The notes under the pieces: generated by a model | Databases searched by the model: none | What the model was told of the DNA's origin: nothing | The model's input: only the letters and a program-made list of their open reading frames with translations | Shown: positions 51,620 to 60,650 of the stretch, piece after piece | Numbering within the stretch: the stretch's first letter is position 1 | How the letters are laid out: each line of letters opens with the position of its first letter | Translations under genes and position numbers: made by a program | From: an uncultured Mucilaginibacter sp. | GTDB taxonomy: Bacteria; Bacteroidota; Bacteroidia; Sphingobacteriales; Sphingobacteriaceae | Direction: 5' to 3' | Length of the DNA: 64,000 nucleotides | Assembly (NCBI GenBank): GCA_903863845.1 | Contig: CAIPDP010000073.1 | Coordinates: forward strand, 1 to 64,000

Positions 51620-53206
51620 TCACTTTTGCTGACTGATATCAAAAACGCCGTATAAATTCACATTCGGATCAACTACGATGTTCGTCACGGCATTGTTCAC
51701 ATTAAATTGTACCGTAGTAAACCGGCCCTTGATATCAACTGGATGAATCTCATTATCGATCAGGAAATCGACCGTAGTTTCATAAAGATCATTTTGAACC
51801 TGCGCGATCTGGAGCTCCACCGTTTTTTCATAGGGGTCATATTTCCATTTCGCTGAAATTTGTAGGTGGCCGGGTGTATATAGCCATTGTTTGAAGAATT
51901 GCTCCAGGTCAACCTTGCTTTCTTTTTCCATCACCGCGCGCAGATCTTCGGTGTTGGCATTGCCATTTTCATACTTATCGTAATAAGCGCGAATACCCTT
52001 CCAGAACAACTCATCACCCAGCTTACGGCGCAGCATGTGCAATACCCATCCGCCCTTTTGGTAGCTATTGGCATTTAGTAATTGCATAAAATTGTCGGTT
52101 ACGGCCGTATCCACTACCGGATGGAAACGCTCTTTTTCAAAATCGAGCGCGGTTTTCCGGTCGTCTGTCATTCTTTGCTTCAGGATGTCGGCACCGTATT
52201 TATTCTCCAGGTACAAATTGGTCATATAGGTAGCAAAGCCCTCGCTCAGCCATAAGTGAGCAAAGCTTTTTTCGCTGGCAGCATCGCCAAACCATTGGTG
52301 AGCGATCTCATGCGCCATCAGTTCTTCAATGTCTTTTGCACCAACTGAGTTTTCGTAATAAAAAATACAGCTGGCGTTTTCCATACCACCAAATATGGTT
52401 TTCGACTGCACATTGGCCAGTTTCTCATAAGCATAGGGGCCAACTTTATCCATATAATAAGCTAGTATCTCGCGGGCAACGGCATAGCTATTAAAGCCAA
52501 CGTCTTTATTTTCCGGGAAAACATAGGTGTACACGGGTGTACCTTTTACTTCGCCGGTATGGTCGATAGCAAAATCGGCAGCGCCTATCACCATTACTTT
52601 GGTAGGCAGGGGTGCGCTTTCTTTCCAGCGGGTTTGCTTCAGGCCACTGGGCAATACCGTTTCGCTTTGCTTGTTACCGTTGGCAACCACCTGATAATGG
52701 CCGGGTGCGGTTACATTGAATTCAACGGTTGCTTTATCATCCGGGTCATCGACACAGGGTAACCAGTTATGTGCGCGGTTGGGCCAGTTATCACCAAAAA
52801 AAGTACGGTGTCCGAATTTATTTTTCGATATGATCAGCCCATCAGAAGGTGTGCCACTATAGGTAATGGTATAGGTATGTTTGCTGCCTTCACTACCAAT
52901 GACGGCAAGTTTTAGCTCGTCGGCTTTTTGCTCAAAGCTTACCGGCGTTTTCTTTTCCATCACACTACTTACTGTCATGCCTTTACCGTCTTTGTTGGGC
53001 TGGGACAAATCGAGGCTAAACGATGATACCTCTTTCAAAAACTTAACCGTTACATCCGCCTTGCCTTTGATGACATCATTTTCATCACTCAACTGCAGGG
53101 TAAAGGTATAATGTTGAACATCGATGCTTGCACCGGGTTTTTGGGCGTAAACTGATAAAGAAAAAAACAGGACTGCGATCAGCGGAAAAAAGAGGGGTTT
53201 GCGCAT
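51620..53206 (-). CDS. M1-family aminopeptidase
   Basis: A 528-residue gluzincin with a signal peptide (MRKPLFFPLIAVLFFSLSVYAQ). The zinc motif HEIAHQWFGD begins at about residue 299 and the distal Glu ligand lies in WLSEGFATYM, about 20 residues on. The aminopeptidase exopeptidase loop GGMENASCIFYYE is present upstream. The C-terminus is short for the family, with only a beta-sandwich after the catalytic domain and no ERAP-type helical domain. It probably processes peptides in the periplasm. The start is the ATG at 53206; the track adds 13 residues. Confidence 0.93.
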   Translation of the reverse strand: MRKPLFFPLIAVLFFSLSVYAQKPGASIDVQHYTFTLQLSDENDVIKGKADVTVKFLKEVSSFSLDLSQPNKDGKGMTVSSVMEKKTPVSFEQKADELKLAVIGSEGSKHTYTITYSGTPSDGLIISKNKFGHRTFFGDNWPNRAHNWLPCVDDPDDKATVEFNVTAPGHYQVVANGNKQSETVLPSGLKQTRWKESAPLPTKVMVIGAADFAIDHTGEVKGTPVYTYVFPENKDVGFNSYAVAREILAYYMDKVGPYAYEKLANVQSKTIFGGMENASCIFYYENSVGAKDIEELMAHEIAHQWFGDAASEKSFAHLWLSEGFATYMTNLYLENKYGADILKQRMTDDRKTALDFEKERFHPVVDTAVTDNFMQLLNANSYQKGGWVLHMLRRKLGDELFWKGIRAYYDKYENGNANTEDLRAVMEKESKVDLEQFFKQWLYTPGHLQISAKWKYDPYEKTVELQIAQVQNDLYETTVDFLIDNEIHPVDIKGRFTTVQFNVNNAVTNIVVDPNVNLYGVFDISQQK

Positions 53207-53242
53207 AGTTAGGGCTTGAAAACCTAAAGTTAAATATTTAAA

Positions 53243-53265
53243 CAAAAAAAGCGGCCGGGCCGCTT
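53243..53265 (-). terminator. terminator downstream of ffh
   Basis: AAGCGGCC (53249-53256) and GGCCGCTT (53258-53265) form a strong stem. On the minus strand it is followed by TTTTTTTG. It begins 16 bases after the ffh stop codon and lies just upstream of the M1 gene's start. Confidence 0.88.
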
Positions 53266-53280
53266 CTGTATATAAATCTT

Positions 53281-54606
53281 TTATCGTGGCATGCGCCGCA
53301 TCATGTTTGCCATGGCGGCCGGATTGCTCATTTGCTTCATCACTTTGCGCATATCTTCAAACTGTTTCAGCAGCCTGTTTACTTCCTGCAGGTTGGTGCC
53401 TGAGCCTTTGGCGATACGGTTTCTGCGGCTTTGGTTAATGGCATCCGGGTTTTCCTTTTCAAATGGTGTCATCGATTGAATGATGGCCTCGATGTTTTTG
53501 AATGCATCATCACCCACTTCAACATCCTTCATCATTTTGCCAACACCAGGTATCATGCCCATCAGATCCTTCATGTTACCCATTTTCTTGATCTGCTGTA
53601 TCTGGCCGTAGAAGTCGTTAAAATCGAACTTGTTTTTGCGGATCTTCTTTTGGAGCTCGGCGGCTTCTTTCTCGTCAAATTGTTGCTGTGCACGTTCAAC
53701 CAGCGAGATCACGTCGCCCATACCCAGGATACGCGATGCCATACGGTCAGGGTGGAACACGTCGAGCGCTTCCATTTTTTCGCCGGTACCGATAAACTTG
53801 ATCGGTTTATCTACGACCGATTTGATCGATAGCGCGGCACCACCTCGGGTATCACCATCGAGCTTGGTCAGTACGGCACCGGTAAAGTCGAGGCGGTCAT
53901 TGAATACCTTCGCGGTATTTACGGCATCCTGACCAGTCATAGCGTCCACCACAAACAGTATTTCCTGCGGATTGGTGGCGGCTTTAACTTCTTCTATTTC
54001 GCGCATCATCGCCTCATCAACCGATAAACGGCCGGCGGTGTCAATGATGATCACATTATTACCCTGTTGTTTTGCCAGGGCGATACCTTCTTTAGCAATA
54101 GCTATCGGGTCCTTTGATTCGAGGTTGGCGTAAACCGGTACACCGATCTGCTCACCTAAAACCTTCAGCTGGTCTATCGCAGCCGGGCGGTAAACGTCAC
54201 CAGCTATCAGTAAGGGTTTTTTATTTCTTTGGGTTTTAAGGAAATTCGCCAGTTTACCGCTGAAAGTGGTTTTTCCGGCACCGTTCAAACCTGCAATGAG
54301 GATAATGGTAGGATTGCTGCTCAGGTTCAGTTCGGCGGCGCTTCCTCCCATCAGGGCGGCCAACTCGTCGTTCATGATCTTGGTCAGCAATTGCCCCGGC
54401 GAAATGGCGGTTAGCACATTTTGGCCCAGCGCCTTTTGCTTTACTTCGTCCGTAAAAGTTTTGGCGGTTTTATAGTTAACGTCGGCGTCGAGGAGGGCCT
54501 TGCGGATCTCCTTCATGGTCTCCGCCACGTTGATCTCGGTAATCGTTCCCTGACCCTTCAGGACCTTGAACGCCCTGTCGAGTTTATCTGAAAGATTTTC
54601 AAACAT
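53281..54606 (-). CDS. ffh: signal recognition particle protein Ffh
   Basis: A 441-residue GTPase that binds signal sequences with the 4.5S RNA and brings ribosomes to the membrane. The N domain is followed by the G domain with GLNGAGKTT (106-114), DTAGRLSVDE and TKLDGDTRGGAALS. The C-terminal M domain ends in a Met-rich tail (MRKVMKQMSNPAAMANMMRR) that holds signal peptides. Length and order match bacterial Ffh. The 4.5S RNA gene is not in the window. It is followed by a clear terminator. Confidence 0.96.
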   Translation of the reverse strand: MFENLSDKLDRAFKVLKGQGTITEINVAETMKEIRKALLDADVNYKTAKTFTDEVKQKALGQNVLTAISPGQLLTKIMNDELAALMGGSAAELNLSSNPTIILIAGLNGAGKTTFSGKLANFLKTQRNKKPLLIAGDVYRPAAIDQLKVLGEQIGVPVYANLESKDPIAIAKEGIALAKQQGNNVIIIDTAGRLSVDEAMMREIEEVKAATNPQEILFVVDAMTGQDAVNTAKVFNDRLDFTGAVLTKLDGDTRGGAALSIKSVVDKPIKFIGTGEKMEALDVFHPDRMASRILGMGDVISLVERAQQQFDEKEAAELQKKIRKNKFDFNDFYGQIQQIKKMGNMKDLMGMIPGVGKMMKDVEVGDDAFKNIEAIIQSMTPFEKENPDAINQSRRNRIAKGSGTNLQEVNRLLKQFEDMRKVMKQMSNPAAMANMMRRMPR

Positions 54607-54684
54607 CTGTATTTAGCTCAATTTAGGCTGCAAAGTTAAGATTTTGGAGCGAAACCTTTTCATAAGCGAAATTTGTGTGTGTTG

Positions 54685-55848
54685 CTATTTTATCAGCTTC
54701 CACATTTCTTTATTAAAATCGGCTTTGCTGATACCACTTACCTTTTCCAGCACCATAAAATAATTCTCATCACCCACCTGCCTTTTACCACAGCTCAATA
54801 AAGTCAGCACTGCGGCAAAGCCTTTTTCCTTTTCGATTTTTTGAGCGATCAGTGCATTTAAAGCATAGGCTATTTTTAAGGGTTTATCACCATCCTCGTA
54901 GTTTTTTGATTGGATATACAAATTCATCCAATCGGCATCCGGATTGGCGGCGGCATAAGATTTGAATTTGGCCAATACGTCTTTCCAGGGTATACCCCAG
55001 CTGCCGCCATACAGGTAAGCGCAACCTTCGTCTACCGGGCGGTTGATGGTATCGCTGTTTAAAACGATGCGCAGGCGGTCGTGCCAAAGGTCGTGGGGGT
55101 CGAAGCGTTGGTTATAGTAATTGTATCCGCTTAGTATGACGCTCGTATTATTTTCGCGGCCGGTCAGGATATCAGATTTGACACCATTATAATCGCTTTT
55201 ATAATCTAAACCGAGTATTTGCTGAGCCTCCGGGAAGTTATCGCAATAATAATATTCGATGGGCGAACTGGCGATACCCAGTTTTTTGTCGTAAAAACTA
55301 ACCGACTTTAAAAAAGCCTCCGCATCGCGCTTTACCAGCGTATCCTTAAAATGAAAATCAATATTTCCCAGGCGCTTGCTTTTCCACGATAGGGTGTTTT
55401 GTTTTAAAGGCGAGCAGAAGTAAAATTTACCATCAGTCAGCTCGGCCATAAACCGGAATGCGGCACGGAACACCGGAGTCCGGTTGCTATCGACACCAAT
55501 AAAGGCTAATTGAATAAGGTATTTGTTAGCTTCTAATTTTACAAAATTGGTTAGATGGCATTTATAAAAGTTTTGATCTCCAAAGCGATTACTTTGCCCG
55601 ATATGCTTTAGCTCATCCAGCAATGCAGTTGTTTCGGTTAGTGTTCCTGCCAAAACATACGTATTATTTTTATTTGGCCCGTCTTTTTCCTTTAAAAAAC
55701 CATTCAGCGAGCTGATCAGCTGATTCCTGACCGAAGTGTCTTTCGCAAGGCTTGCCATTTCGGTTACGATAACAGATTGGGAAAAAGCGCTTATGCGAAA
55801 AAACAGGAAAATCAGGATGAAAAAGGGGACCTGGCGTTTAAGGTTCAT
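54685..55848 (-). CDS. secreted protein with an HDxxH metallopeptidase-like motif
   Basis: A 387-residue protein with a signal peptide (PFFILIFLFFRISAFSQ). I do not recognise a named family. Around two thirds of the way along it carries PHDLWHDRL, an HDLWH that looks like a gluzincin HExxH with Glu changed to Asp, followed 17 residues later by PVDEGCAYLYGG, resembling the third-ligand segment of peptidase-MA-like proteins. If Asp replaces the catalytic Glu, activity may be weak or lost. I start at the ATG at 55848; the track adds 13 residues. It lies beside the DUF3078 gene on the same strand. Confidence 0.6.
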   Translation of the reverse strand: MNLKRQVPFFILIFLFFRISAFSQSVIVTEMASLAKDTSVRNQLISSLNGFLKEKDGPNKNNTYVLAGTLTETTALLDELKHIGQSNRFGDQNFYKCHLTNFVKLEANKYLIQLAFIGVDSNRTPVFRAAFRFMAELTDGKFYFCSPLKQNTLSWKSKRLGNIDFHFKDTLVKRDAEAFLKSVSFYDKKLGIASSPIEYYYCDNFPEAQQILGLDYKSDYNGVKSDILTGRENNTSVILSGYNYYNQRFDPHDLWHDRLRIVLNSDTINRPVDEGCAYLYGGSWGIPWKDVLAKFKSYAAANPDADWMNLYIQSKNYEDGDKPLKIAYALNALIAQKIEKEKGFAAVLTLLSCGKRQVGDENYFMVLEKVSGISKADFNKEMWKLIK

Positions 55849-55893
55849 GACCGGATATTTCAGGTCAAGATAATACATTCCGACCAATAAAAC

Positions 55894-56898
55894 TTAGGGG
55901 AATGTATAAGCAACTCCCATCGATAATCCTTCAGTAGCTTGTGGCGTGTGCGAGGTGTTTTTATCGTACAGGAAAGTGCCATTCATTGATACGGCTATCA
56001 GTCGGTTTACTTTGGCAGTTAAGGTTGCGTCAAGGCGATGGGTAGTATAGGCAAGCGGTTGTATGTAAGGTATAAATAAAGCATAGCGTGCGTTCAGGTG
56101 CAGGTTTTTCATCAGGTCCTTGTCAATACTGCCTACGGCCTGTACTGCCAGCTGGTTGTAAAAAGTATGGCCGGGCTTAACACCGTAGTTTGCCGGTAGG
56201 TTATGGTAGATAGCGGTATCCAAAAGGAAAGTCTGCTTGGCAGTACCGGTACCCAGCCGCAGGTCGTAATATTTATTGGGCTTATATTCAAAGCCGACCG
56301 ATTCCGTTAGGTAGCCTGGCGCCATAAAATTTGAGATGAGCAAACCTCCGGGTACCGAATTCCCGCTTGGGTCGGTATAGGTGTATCCTGCGGCAAACTG
56401 CGACTCAAAACTCAGCGATCCAAAGAAATACCATTTTTTTGTGATCTGCCCGGCAAGTTTATTGTCCAGGAATATCCGGTCGTTTGTTTTCCGCGAGCCC
56501 TGCCCTTTGGTTGCTGCTACACCATATAAAAAATTGGTTTCGGTGGCATAATCCAGGGGCGACTTGTTATATTCTGCTTTGAAATCTAAGTTGGTTCCCA
56601 AAGCCAGCGAACTGATACCTCCGGCACTCCAGTTGGTTGTAAAGGCTGATTGATTGAAATTAAGACCCCACACCAGGCTTTTCCGCCAGTAACTTACTTT
56701 GTAATCCAGCAGTTCGACGGGGATGTATTGTTCGGTTACCTGTATAGGCCGGATACGCACAGGTAGCGCATTCTTCGGCGGATCGAGCCGGTATTTATTA
56801 AGTAAATTAGTGTCGACTTTCAGGGTATCTGTTTGTTGGGCAAAAGCGCCGGCAGAAATGAGGAGGAAAACAAAAATACCTTGAAATGTTTTAAACAT
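55894..56898 (-). CDS. DUF3078 outer-membrane barrel protein
   Basis: A 334-residue Bacteroidota protein with a signal peptide (about 1-20). The DUF3078 pattern is evident in WGLNFNQSAFTTNWSAGGIS and, further on, LDNKLAGQITKKWYFFGSLS. Aromatic-rich alternating strands suggest an outer-membrane barrel, ending in LSMGVAYTFP. No function is established for the family. It is 45 bases upstream of the HDxxH gene on the same strand. Confidence 0.87.
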   Translation of the reverse strand: MFKTFQGIFVFLLISAGAFAQQTDTLKVDTNLLNKYRLDPPKNALPVRIRPIQVTEQYIPVELLDYKVSYWRKSLVWGLNFNQSAFTTNWSAGGISSLALGTNLDFKAEYNKSPLDYATETNFLYGVAATKGQGSRKTNDRIFLDNKLAGQITKKWYFFGSLSFESQFAAGYTYTDPSGNSVPGGLLISNFMAPGYLTESVGFEYKPNKYYDLRLGTGTAKQTFLLDTAIYHNLPANYGVKPGHTFYNQLAVQAVGSIDKDLMKNLHLNARYALFIPYIQPLAYTTHRLDATLTAKVNRLIAVSMNGTFLYDKNTSHTPQATEGLSMGVAYTFP

Positions 56899-57014
56899 AG
56901 TTGTGCAAATTAACGCAAAACATGCTGGTTTTTAAAAAGCAAATACTATCAGCATTAACCTTAATTCGATACTATTTATTGTCATCATACGCAATTTAAT
57001 AGTACTTTGTCCTA

Positions 57015-57806
57015 TTAAGTTCCGGTTTGGACTGATTTTAACGAGGGTAATGAATTACCTTTTTTATTGCGCAGGAATCGGCGGAGACTGGTTCGGATAT
57101 AGGAAATAAACTCGTATTCGGTATCTGAAGTAACGGTATAATAACTTGGCCTGTACCTGATCATAAATTCGTTCAGATCATTACCCTTCAACTTGGTAAT
57201 ATTAGCCACATAAGATCGGTTAAAGCGATAGTCGATCACATTTTGGTGATAATCTTCCTGTATCAGACCCTGTAAATGGGCGGCATTGCGACCACTGCGG
57301 CTCAATGAATTATATAGTGCATCCAGGTTAAAGCCTGCGCCTCCGCCAGGAACAATGCTGAATGGATTACTGAAGGCGCTTGAGCCATAGGCTTTACTGT
57401 ACTCGCGTCGGGTTGCCAGCAATCGTTGCATTGGGGTGTGCAGCGAATCGCGGATCGTAACTTCGTGCAGCATGATAGAATTGCGGGGCAGGTAAACAAT
57501 GATACTATTGGTGTTTTTGACCAATACCGTATCGTTAAAATAGTATTCTTTTATAAAGACCAGTTTGTCGCCAGGGCTGGCTGAAACATTGAACTCGCCT
57601 TTGAAATCGTCATAATAGCTTAGACCCGATGTCAGATTGATTATGCTAACCCGCGCAACACGTTCTTTGGTGTCTTTGTCAAAAACAATTCCCTGTACCT
57701 GTTTATCCTGTCCAAACACCCGTGAAACGCCCGGTCCGCACAGGAGTAAGTATATCCAGCATACTAACCAAACCAAACTTCGGCTTTTGCCGGCCTTCAT
57801 CTTCAT
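57015..57806 (-). CDS. secreted protein with carboxypeptidase-regulatory-like domain
   Basis: A 263-residue protein with a signal peptide (ends SRVFGQ). Residues about 37-115 form a carboxypeptidase-D regulatory-like beta-sandwich (VQGIVFDKDTKERVARVSII, EVTIRD), used widely in Bacteroidota envelope proteins. The C-terminal half is helical and unrecognised (AAHLQGLIQEDYHQN). Unlike TonB receptors there is no barrel. The function is unknown. It stands between the DUF3078 gene and the LysM glucosaminidase gene on the same strand. Confidence 0.72.
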   Translation of the reverse strand: MKMKAGKSRSLVWLVCWIYLLLCGPGVSRVFGQDKQVQGIVFDKDTKERVARVSIINLTSGLSYYDDFKGEFNVSASPGDKLVFIKEYYFNDTVLVKNTNSIIVYLPRNSIMLHEVTIRDSLHTPMQRLLATRREYSKAYGSSAFSNPFSIVPGGGAGFNLDALYNSLSRSGRNAAHLQGLIQEDYHQNVIDYRFNRSYVANITKLKGNDLNEFMIRYRPSYYTVTSDTEYEFISYIRTSLRRFLRNKKGNSLPSLKSVQTGT

Positions 57807-57826
57807 TCAACAAACATTTAATTCGG

Positions 57827-58699
57827 CTATTTCGATACGATAAGCTTTTGCCCGATCCTGATATGGTTATCGGGAAGGTTATTTATACCCTTAAGTTCGT
57901 TAACCGTCAATCCAAAACGTCGCGAAATGGAGTATAGTGTATCACCCTGCAACACAATATAAATTTTACCGGAAAGGGTATTGTTAGCGTTATCTGGATT
58001 GGGCTTATCACCAAGCGCCGCAACCGAATCTTTTAGCGCAGTAACAGCGCTATCTTCAATTTGTGTCAATACCCTGTCCTCGCGTTTCTCTTTCTGCTCG
58101 GTGGTTTCAGATCTGTCATACTGATCGAGATTGTATTTTTTGATGATATTGATCAGCAACTGGGGATAATTTGGATTGGTTGCGTAACCATCCGCCTTAA
58201 GACCATTGGCCCAGCCATTGTAGTCATTTTTATCGAGTTTGAACAAATTGGCGTACCGGGGTCGCTTCAGGAATTCCGAGTGGTCGCGATAGGAGTCTTC
58301 GGCCTTATCATATACCCGGAAACAGTCGTTATGATTATCGTCATCTTTGTAATAACTTTTGCCCTGCCACTGGCTATTGCATTTGATGCCAAAATGGTTA
58401 TTTGCCACCCTTGCCAGTTCGCCGTTGCCGCTTCCCGATTCAAACAAGCCTTGCGCCAGCGTAATGCTTGCAGGTATACCGTAAAGGTTCATTTCCTGTA
58501 TGGCAATGGTTTTAAAATGATCGATGTATTCAAGCGAGGTCATCGGCTTGAAATTAGCTATGGCATCGCTGTTTTCTTTTTGAATTTCCTGGTTGTTACG
58601 GCGTGCTTCACGATTATTTACCAGGTTATTGTGTACCGCACAAGCACTTAATAACACCGAAAGTAAGATAGCAAAGGCAGGATAGGTTGTTTTTCGCAT
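57827..58699 (-). CDS. lipoprotein glucosaminidase with C-terminal LysM domain
   Basis: A 290-residue lipoprotein: MRKTTYPAFAILLSVLLSAC with the lipid-bearing Cys at 20. The central glucosaminidase domain (IPASITLAQGLFESGSGNGE and NHFGIKCN, GWANGLKADGYATNP) cuts the glycan strand of peptidoglycan; Glu in LFESGSG is the catalytic acid. A LysM module closes the protein (VLQGDTLYSISRRFGLTVNE). It is 64 bases downstream of a second glucosaminidase gene on the same strand. I start at the ATG at 58699; the track's 58708 start is TTG. Confidence 0.9.
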   Translation of the reverse strand: MRKTTYPAFAILLSVLLSACAVHNNLVNNREARRNNQEIQKENSDAIANFKPMTSLEYIDHFKTIAIQEMNLYGIPASITLAQGLFESGSGNGELARVANNHFGIKCNSQWQGKSYYKDDDNHNDCFRVYDKAEDSYRDHSEFLKRPRYANLFKLDKNDYNGWANGLKADGYATNPNYPQLLINIIKKYNLDQYDRSETTEQKEKREDRVLTQIEDSAVTALKDSVAALGDKPNPDNANNTLSGKIYIVLQGDTLYSISRRFGLTVNELKGINNLPDNHIRIGQKLIVSK

Positions 58700-58762
58700 T
58701 CCTAACAAGTTCTAAAGTGGCGGAATATGATTCCATCCCAAACTTAAGATTTCTAAATAAAT

Positions 58763-59293
58763 TTATGGTGTTTTTGCCGCTAATAGCTGCTGATCAGCAG
58801 GGTTTTCGTCGTAAAGATTGAGCCGATATTTTTTGATGAGCCCCAAAACCTGCGAGGCCCACTTACGGCTTGCTGCATAGCCGCTATGCTGTATGCCTTT
58901 TGCCCAGCCGGTATAATCGTAGTGCGAGAGTTTTTCGGTCAAATGGCTGAACTGTTTGCGCTCGGTCATGATGCGTGCAAAATCCTGGAATGAATCCATT
59001 ACTGAAGCATATTTTTTGTAATGCGTACTTACCGTTTTTTTATGTTTAAACAACAAATGCGCATCATAACCCTTGATGCCAAATTGGTTGTTGAACTGTT
59101 GTGCCAGGGTGCTGTTACCACAACCCGATTCGTGCATGGCAACGGCAAGAACAATACTAGCCGGTATACCGCTTTCGTGCATGATACGCACGGCATTGTC
59201 TTTAAATTTTTCAATATAGGATATAGAGGTGTTTTGCGCCGAAGCAGCAATTGCAGCGATCAATAAGAATAATAACAGGATAGTTCTCTTCAT
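58763..59293 (-). CDS. small secreted glucosaminidase-domain protein
   Basis: A 176-residue protein with a signal peptide (about 1-19) and one glucosaminidase domain: IPASIVLAVAMHESGCGNST with the catalytic Glu, NQFGIKGYDAHLL and GWAKGIQHSGYAA. It lacks the LysM module of its neighbour and may depend on another wall-binding partner. The two genes look like paralogues. It begins 4 bases from the O-methyltransferase gene's stop and is probably co-transcribed with it. Confidence 0.88.
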   Translation of the reverse strand: MKRTILLLFLLIAAIAASAQNTSISYIEKFKDNAVRIMHESGIPASIVLAVAMHESGCGNSTLAQQFNNQFGIKGYDAHLLFKHKKTVSTHYKKYASVMDSFQDFARIMTERKQFSHLTEKLSHYDYTGWAKGIQHSGYAASRKWASQVLGLIKKYRLNLYDENPADQQLLAAKTP

Positions 59294-59296
59294 TAT

Positions 59297-59935
59297 TTAT
59301 TTTTTTCGAATGATCATAAATCCATCACGTACCGGGAGTATCAGTTTCTCCACCCGGATATCTTTGGCAATATGGTCATTCAGTTCGCGAATCGTTTTTG
59401 TATCGGTGTCATTTTCGGCACCATAAACTTTCCCTTTCCACAAAACGTTATCAATAATAATCAATCCCCCCGATCTTACCTTATCAAATACGGTATTAAA
59501 ATAAAGCAAATTATTCTTTTTATCCGCATCTATAAACACGAGGTCGAAACTTTCCTCGGGTATTTGTACGATAATCTGCGCGGCAGGGCCGAAATATTGC
59601 ACCACTTTTTTATCCACATTTGTCGATTTGAAATGTTGGTGAAGCATTTCTTCATACTCCCGGTCGATCTCTATCGTATGGATCAATCCGTCTTCTGTCA
59701 AGCCTTCAGCCAGGCAAACTGTAGCGTAACCGGTAAAAGTTCCGATCTCCAGGATACGCCTGGGCTGTATCATTTTACTGAGCATGCTCAGCAAGCGCCC
59801 CTGGTAATGGCCCGACAGCATATGTGGCCGAAGCACCTTCAGGTAAGTAAACCTGTTGATCTTCTGCAACTCCGCTGGTTCCGGATCACAATGATCTTCG
59901 AGGTAAAGCTGAAGGTCGTGGGGTAGGATCTCCAT
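59297..59935 (-). CDS. class I SAM-dependent O-methyltransferase
   Basis: A 212-residue enzyme of the catechol/caffeoyl-type O-methyltransferase family. The SAM-binding glycine motif is ILEIGTFTGYATVCLAEGL and the metal and substrate acids lie in FIDADKKN and ILIIDNVLWKG-type segments (LIIIDNVLWKGKV). Length is typical. It probably methylates a small catechol-like or quinone-related compound. It heads a co-directional run with the two glucosaminidase genes; its 5' side abuts the left repeat array of the GxxExxY region. Confidence 0.9.
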   Translation of the reverse strand: MEILPHDLQLYLEDHCDPEPAELQKINRFTYLKVLRPHMLSGHYQGRLLSMLSKMIQPRRILEIGTFTGYATVCLAEGLTEDGLIHTIEIDREYEEMLHQHFKSTNVDKKVVQYFGPAAQIIVQIPEESFDLVFIDADKKNNLLYFNTVFDKVRSGGLIIIDNVLWKGKVYGAENDTDTKTIRELNDHIAKDIRVEKLILPVRDGFMIIRKK

Positions 59936-59948
59936 GGGGCAAAGATAG

Positions 59949-60030
59949 ACCGTTGATTCGTATGATTATAGTGATTACGCTGATTTTTTTGTCTGAACCG
60001 CTGATTCGTATGATTATAGTGATTACGCTG
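59949..60030. repeat. left repeat array of the GxxExxY region (two 48-bp units)
   Basis: Unit starts at 59953 and 60001 are exactly 48 bases apart. Each unit is built of phased nonamers: TGATTCGTA, TGATTATAG, TGATTACGC, TGATTTTTT and a 12-mer TGTCTGAACCGC. The second unit is cut after the third nonamer. The array is the near-exact reverse complement of the right array (60519-60650). It begins 14 bases upstream of the methyltransferase start. Confidence 0.9.
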
Positions 60031-60094
60031 AGAACTGATGGACTACAGTTTTTTGTGGTTTTTTTAAAATTAAAAACGTCTTAACTTGGGTTTT

Positions 60095-60523
60095 ATGAAA
60101 GAATTCATCGATAATTCTTATAAGTATTCGGAGTTGACTGGAAAGATAATTGGGTGCGCAATGAAAGTACATGCATCCCTTGGCAACGGATTTCAGGAAG
60201 TTGTTTACCAGCGTGCCTTGGCCGTAGAAATGGAAAAACAAAGACTGGTTTTTGCAAGAGAGTTGGAAATGAAGATCTATTATGATTCTGTCGAAGTAGG
60301 CGCCCGGCGCGCAGACTTCCTTGTTCAAGATAAAGTATTGTTAGAGTTAAAAGCTATCTGCCAATTAGAGGACATTCATTTGGCGCAAGCGTTAAATTAC
60401 CTGGAAGCCTATAAACTTGAGATAGGCTTACTAATTAACTTTGGCTCGAGACACATCGAAGTCAAGCGAATTACCAATGAACACAAAATTGCGAGGCTAA
60501 ATAAAAACAATCTATCATCCTAA
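60095..60523 (+). CDS. GxxExxY-family PD-(D/E)XK nuclease-like protein
   Basis: A 142-residue protein named for its motif, seen here as GFQEVVY within GNGFQEVVYQRAL. The fold belongs to the PD-(D/E)XK nuclease superfamily: a likely acidic residue in RRADFLVQDK and the E-x-K in LLELKAI form the catalytic core. The family is widespread in Bacteroidota and has no established function, and several copies per genome are common. The true start is the ATG at 60095; the track's first residues read from a TTG. It is on the plus strand between minus-strand genes and is bracketed by inverted 48-bp repeat arrays, as if inserted as a unit. Confidence 0.9.
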   Translation: MKEFIDNSYKYSELTGKIIGCAMKVHASLGNGFQEVVYQRALAVEMEKQRLVFARELEMKIYYDSVEVGARRADFLVQDKVLLELKAICQLEDIHLAQALNYLEAYKLEIGLLINFGSRHIEVKRITNEHKIARLNKNNLSS

Positions 60524-60650
60524 TCAGCTAAATCACACGAATCAGCGGTTCAGACAAAAAAACCAGCGTAATCAGTCAAATCACACGAATCAGCGGTTCA
60601 GACAAAAAAACCAGTGTAATCACTATAATCATACGAATCAGCGGTTCAGA
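60519..60650. repeat. right repeat array of the GxxExxY region (three inverted 48-bp units)
   Basis: Units end at 60548, 60596 and 60644, a constant 48-base step. The innermost (60519-60548) is shortened. Read on the minus strand they give TGATTCGTG/TGATTCGTA, TGATTTAGC/TGATTTGAC/TGATTATAG, TGATTACGC/TGATTACAC and the 12-mer TGTCTGAACCGC, the inverse of the left array. The outer end overlaps the ruvX stop codon. Confidence 0.9.
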
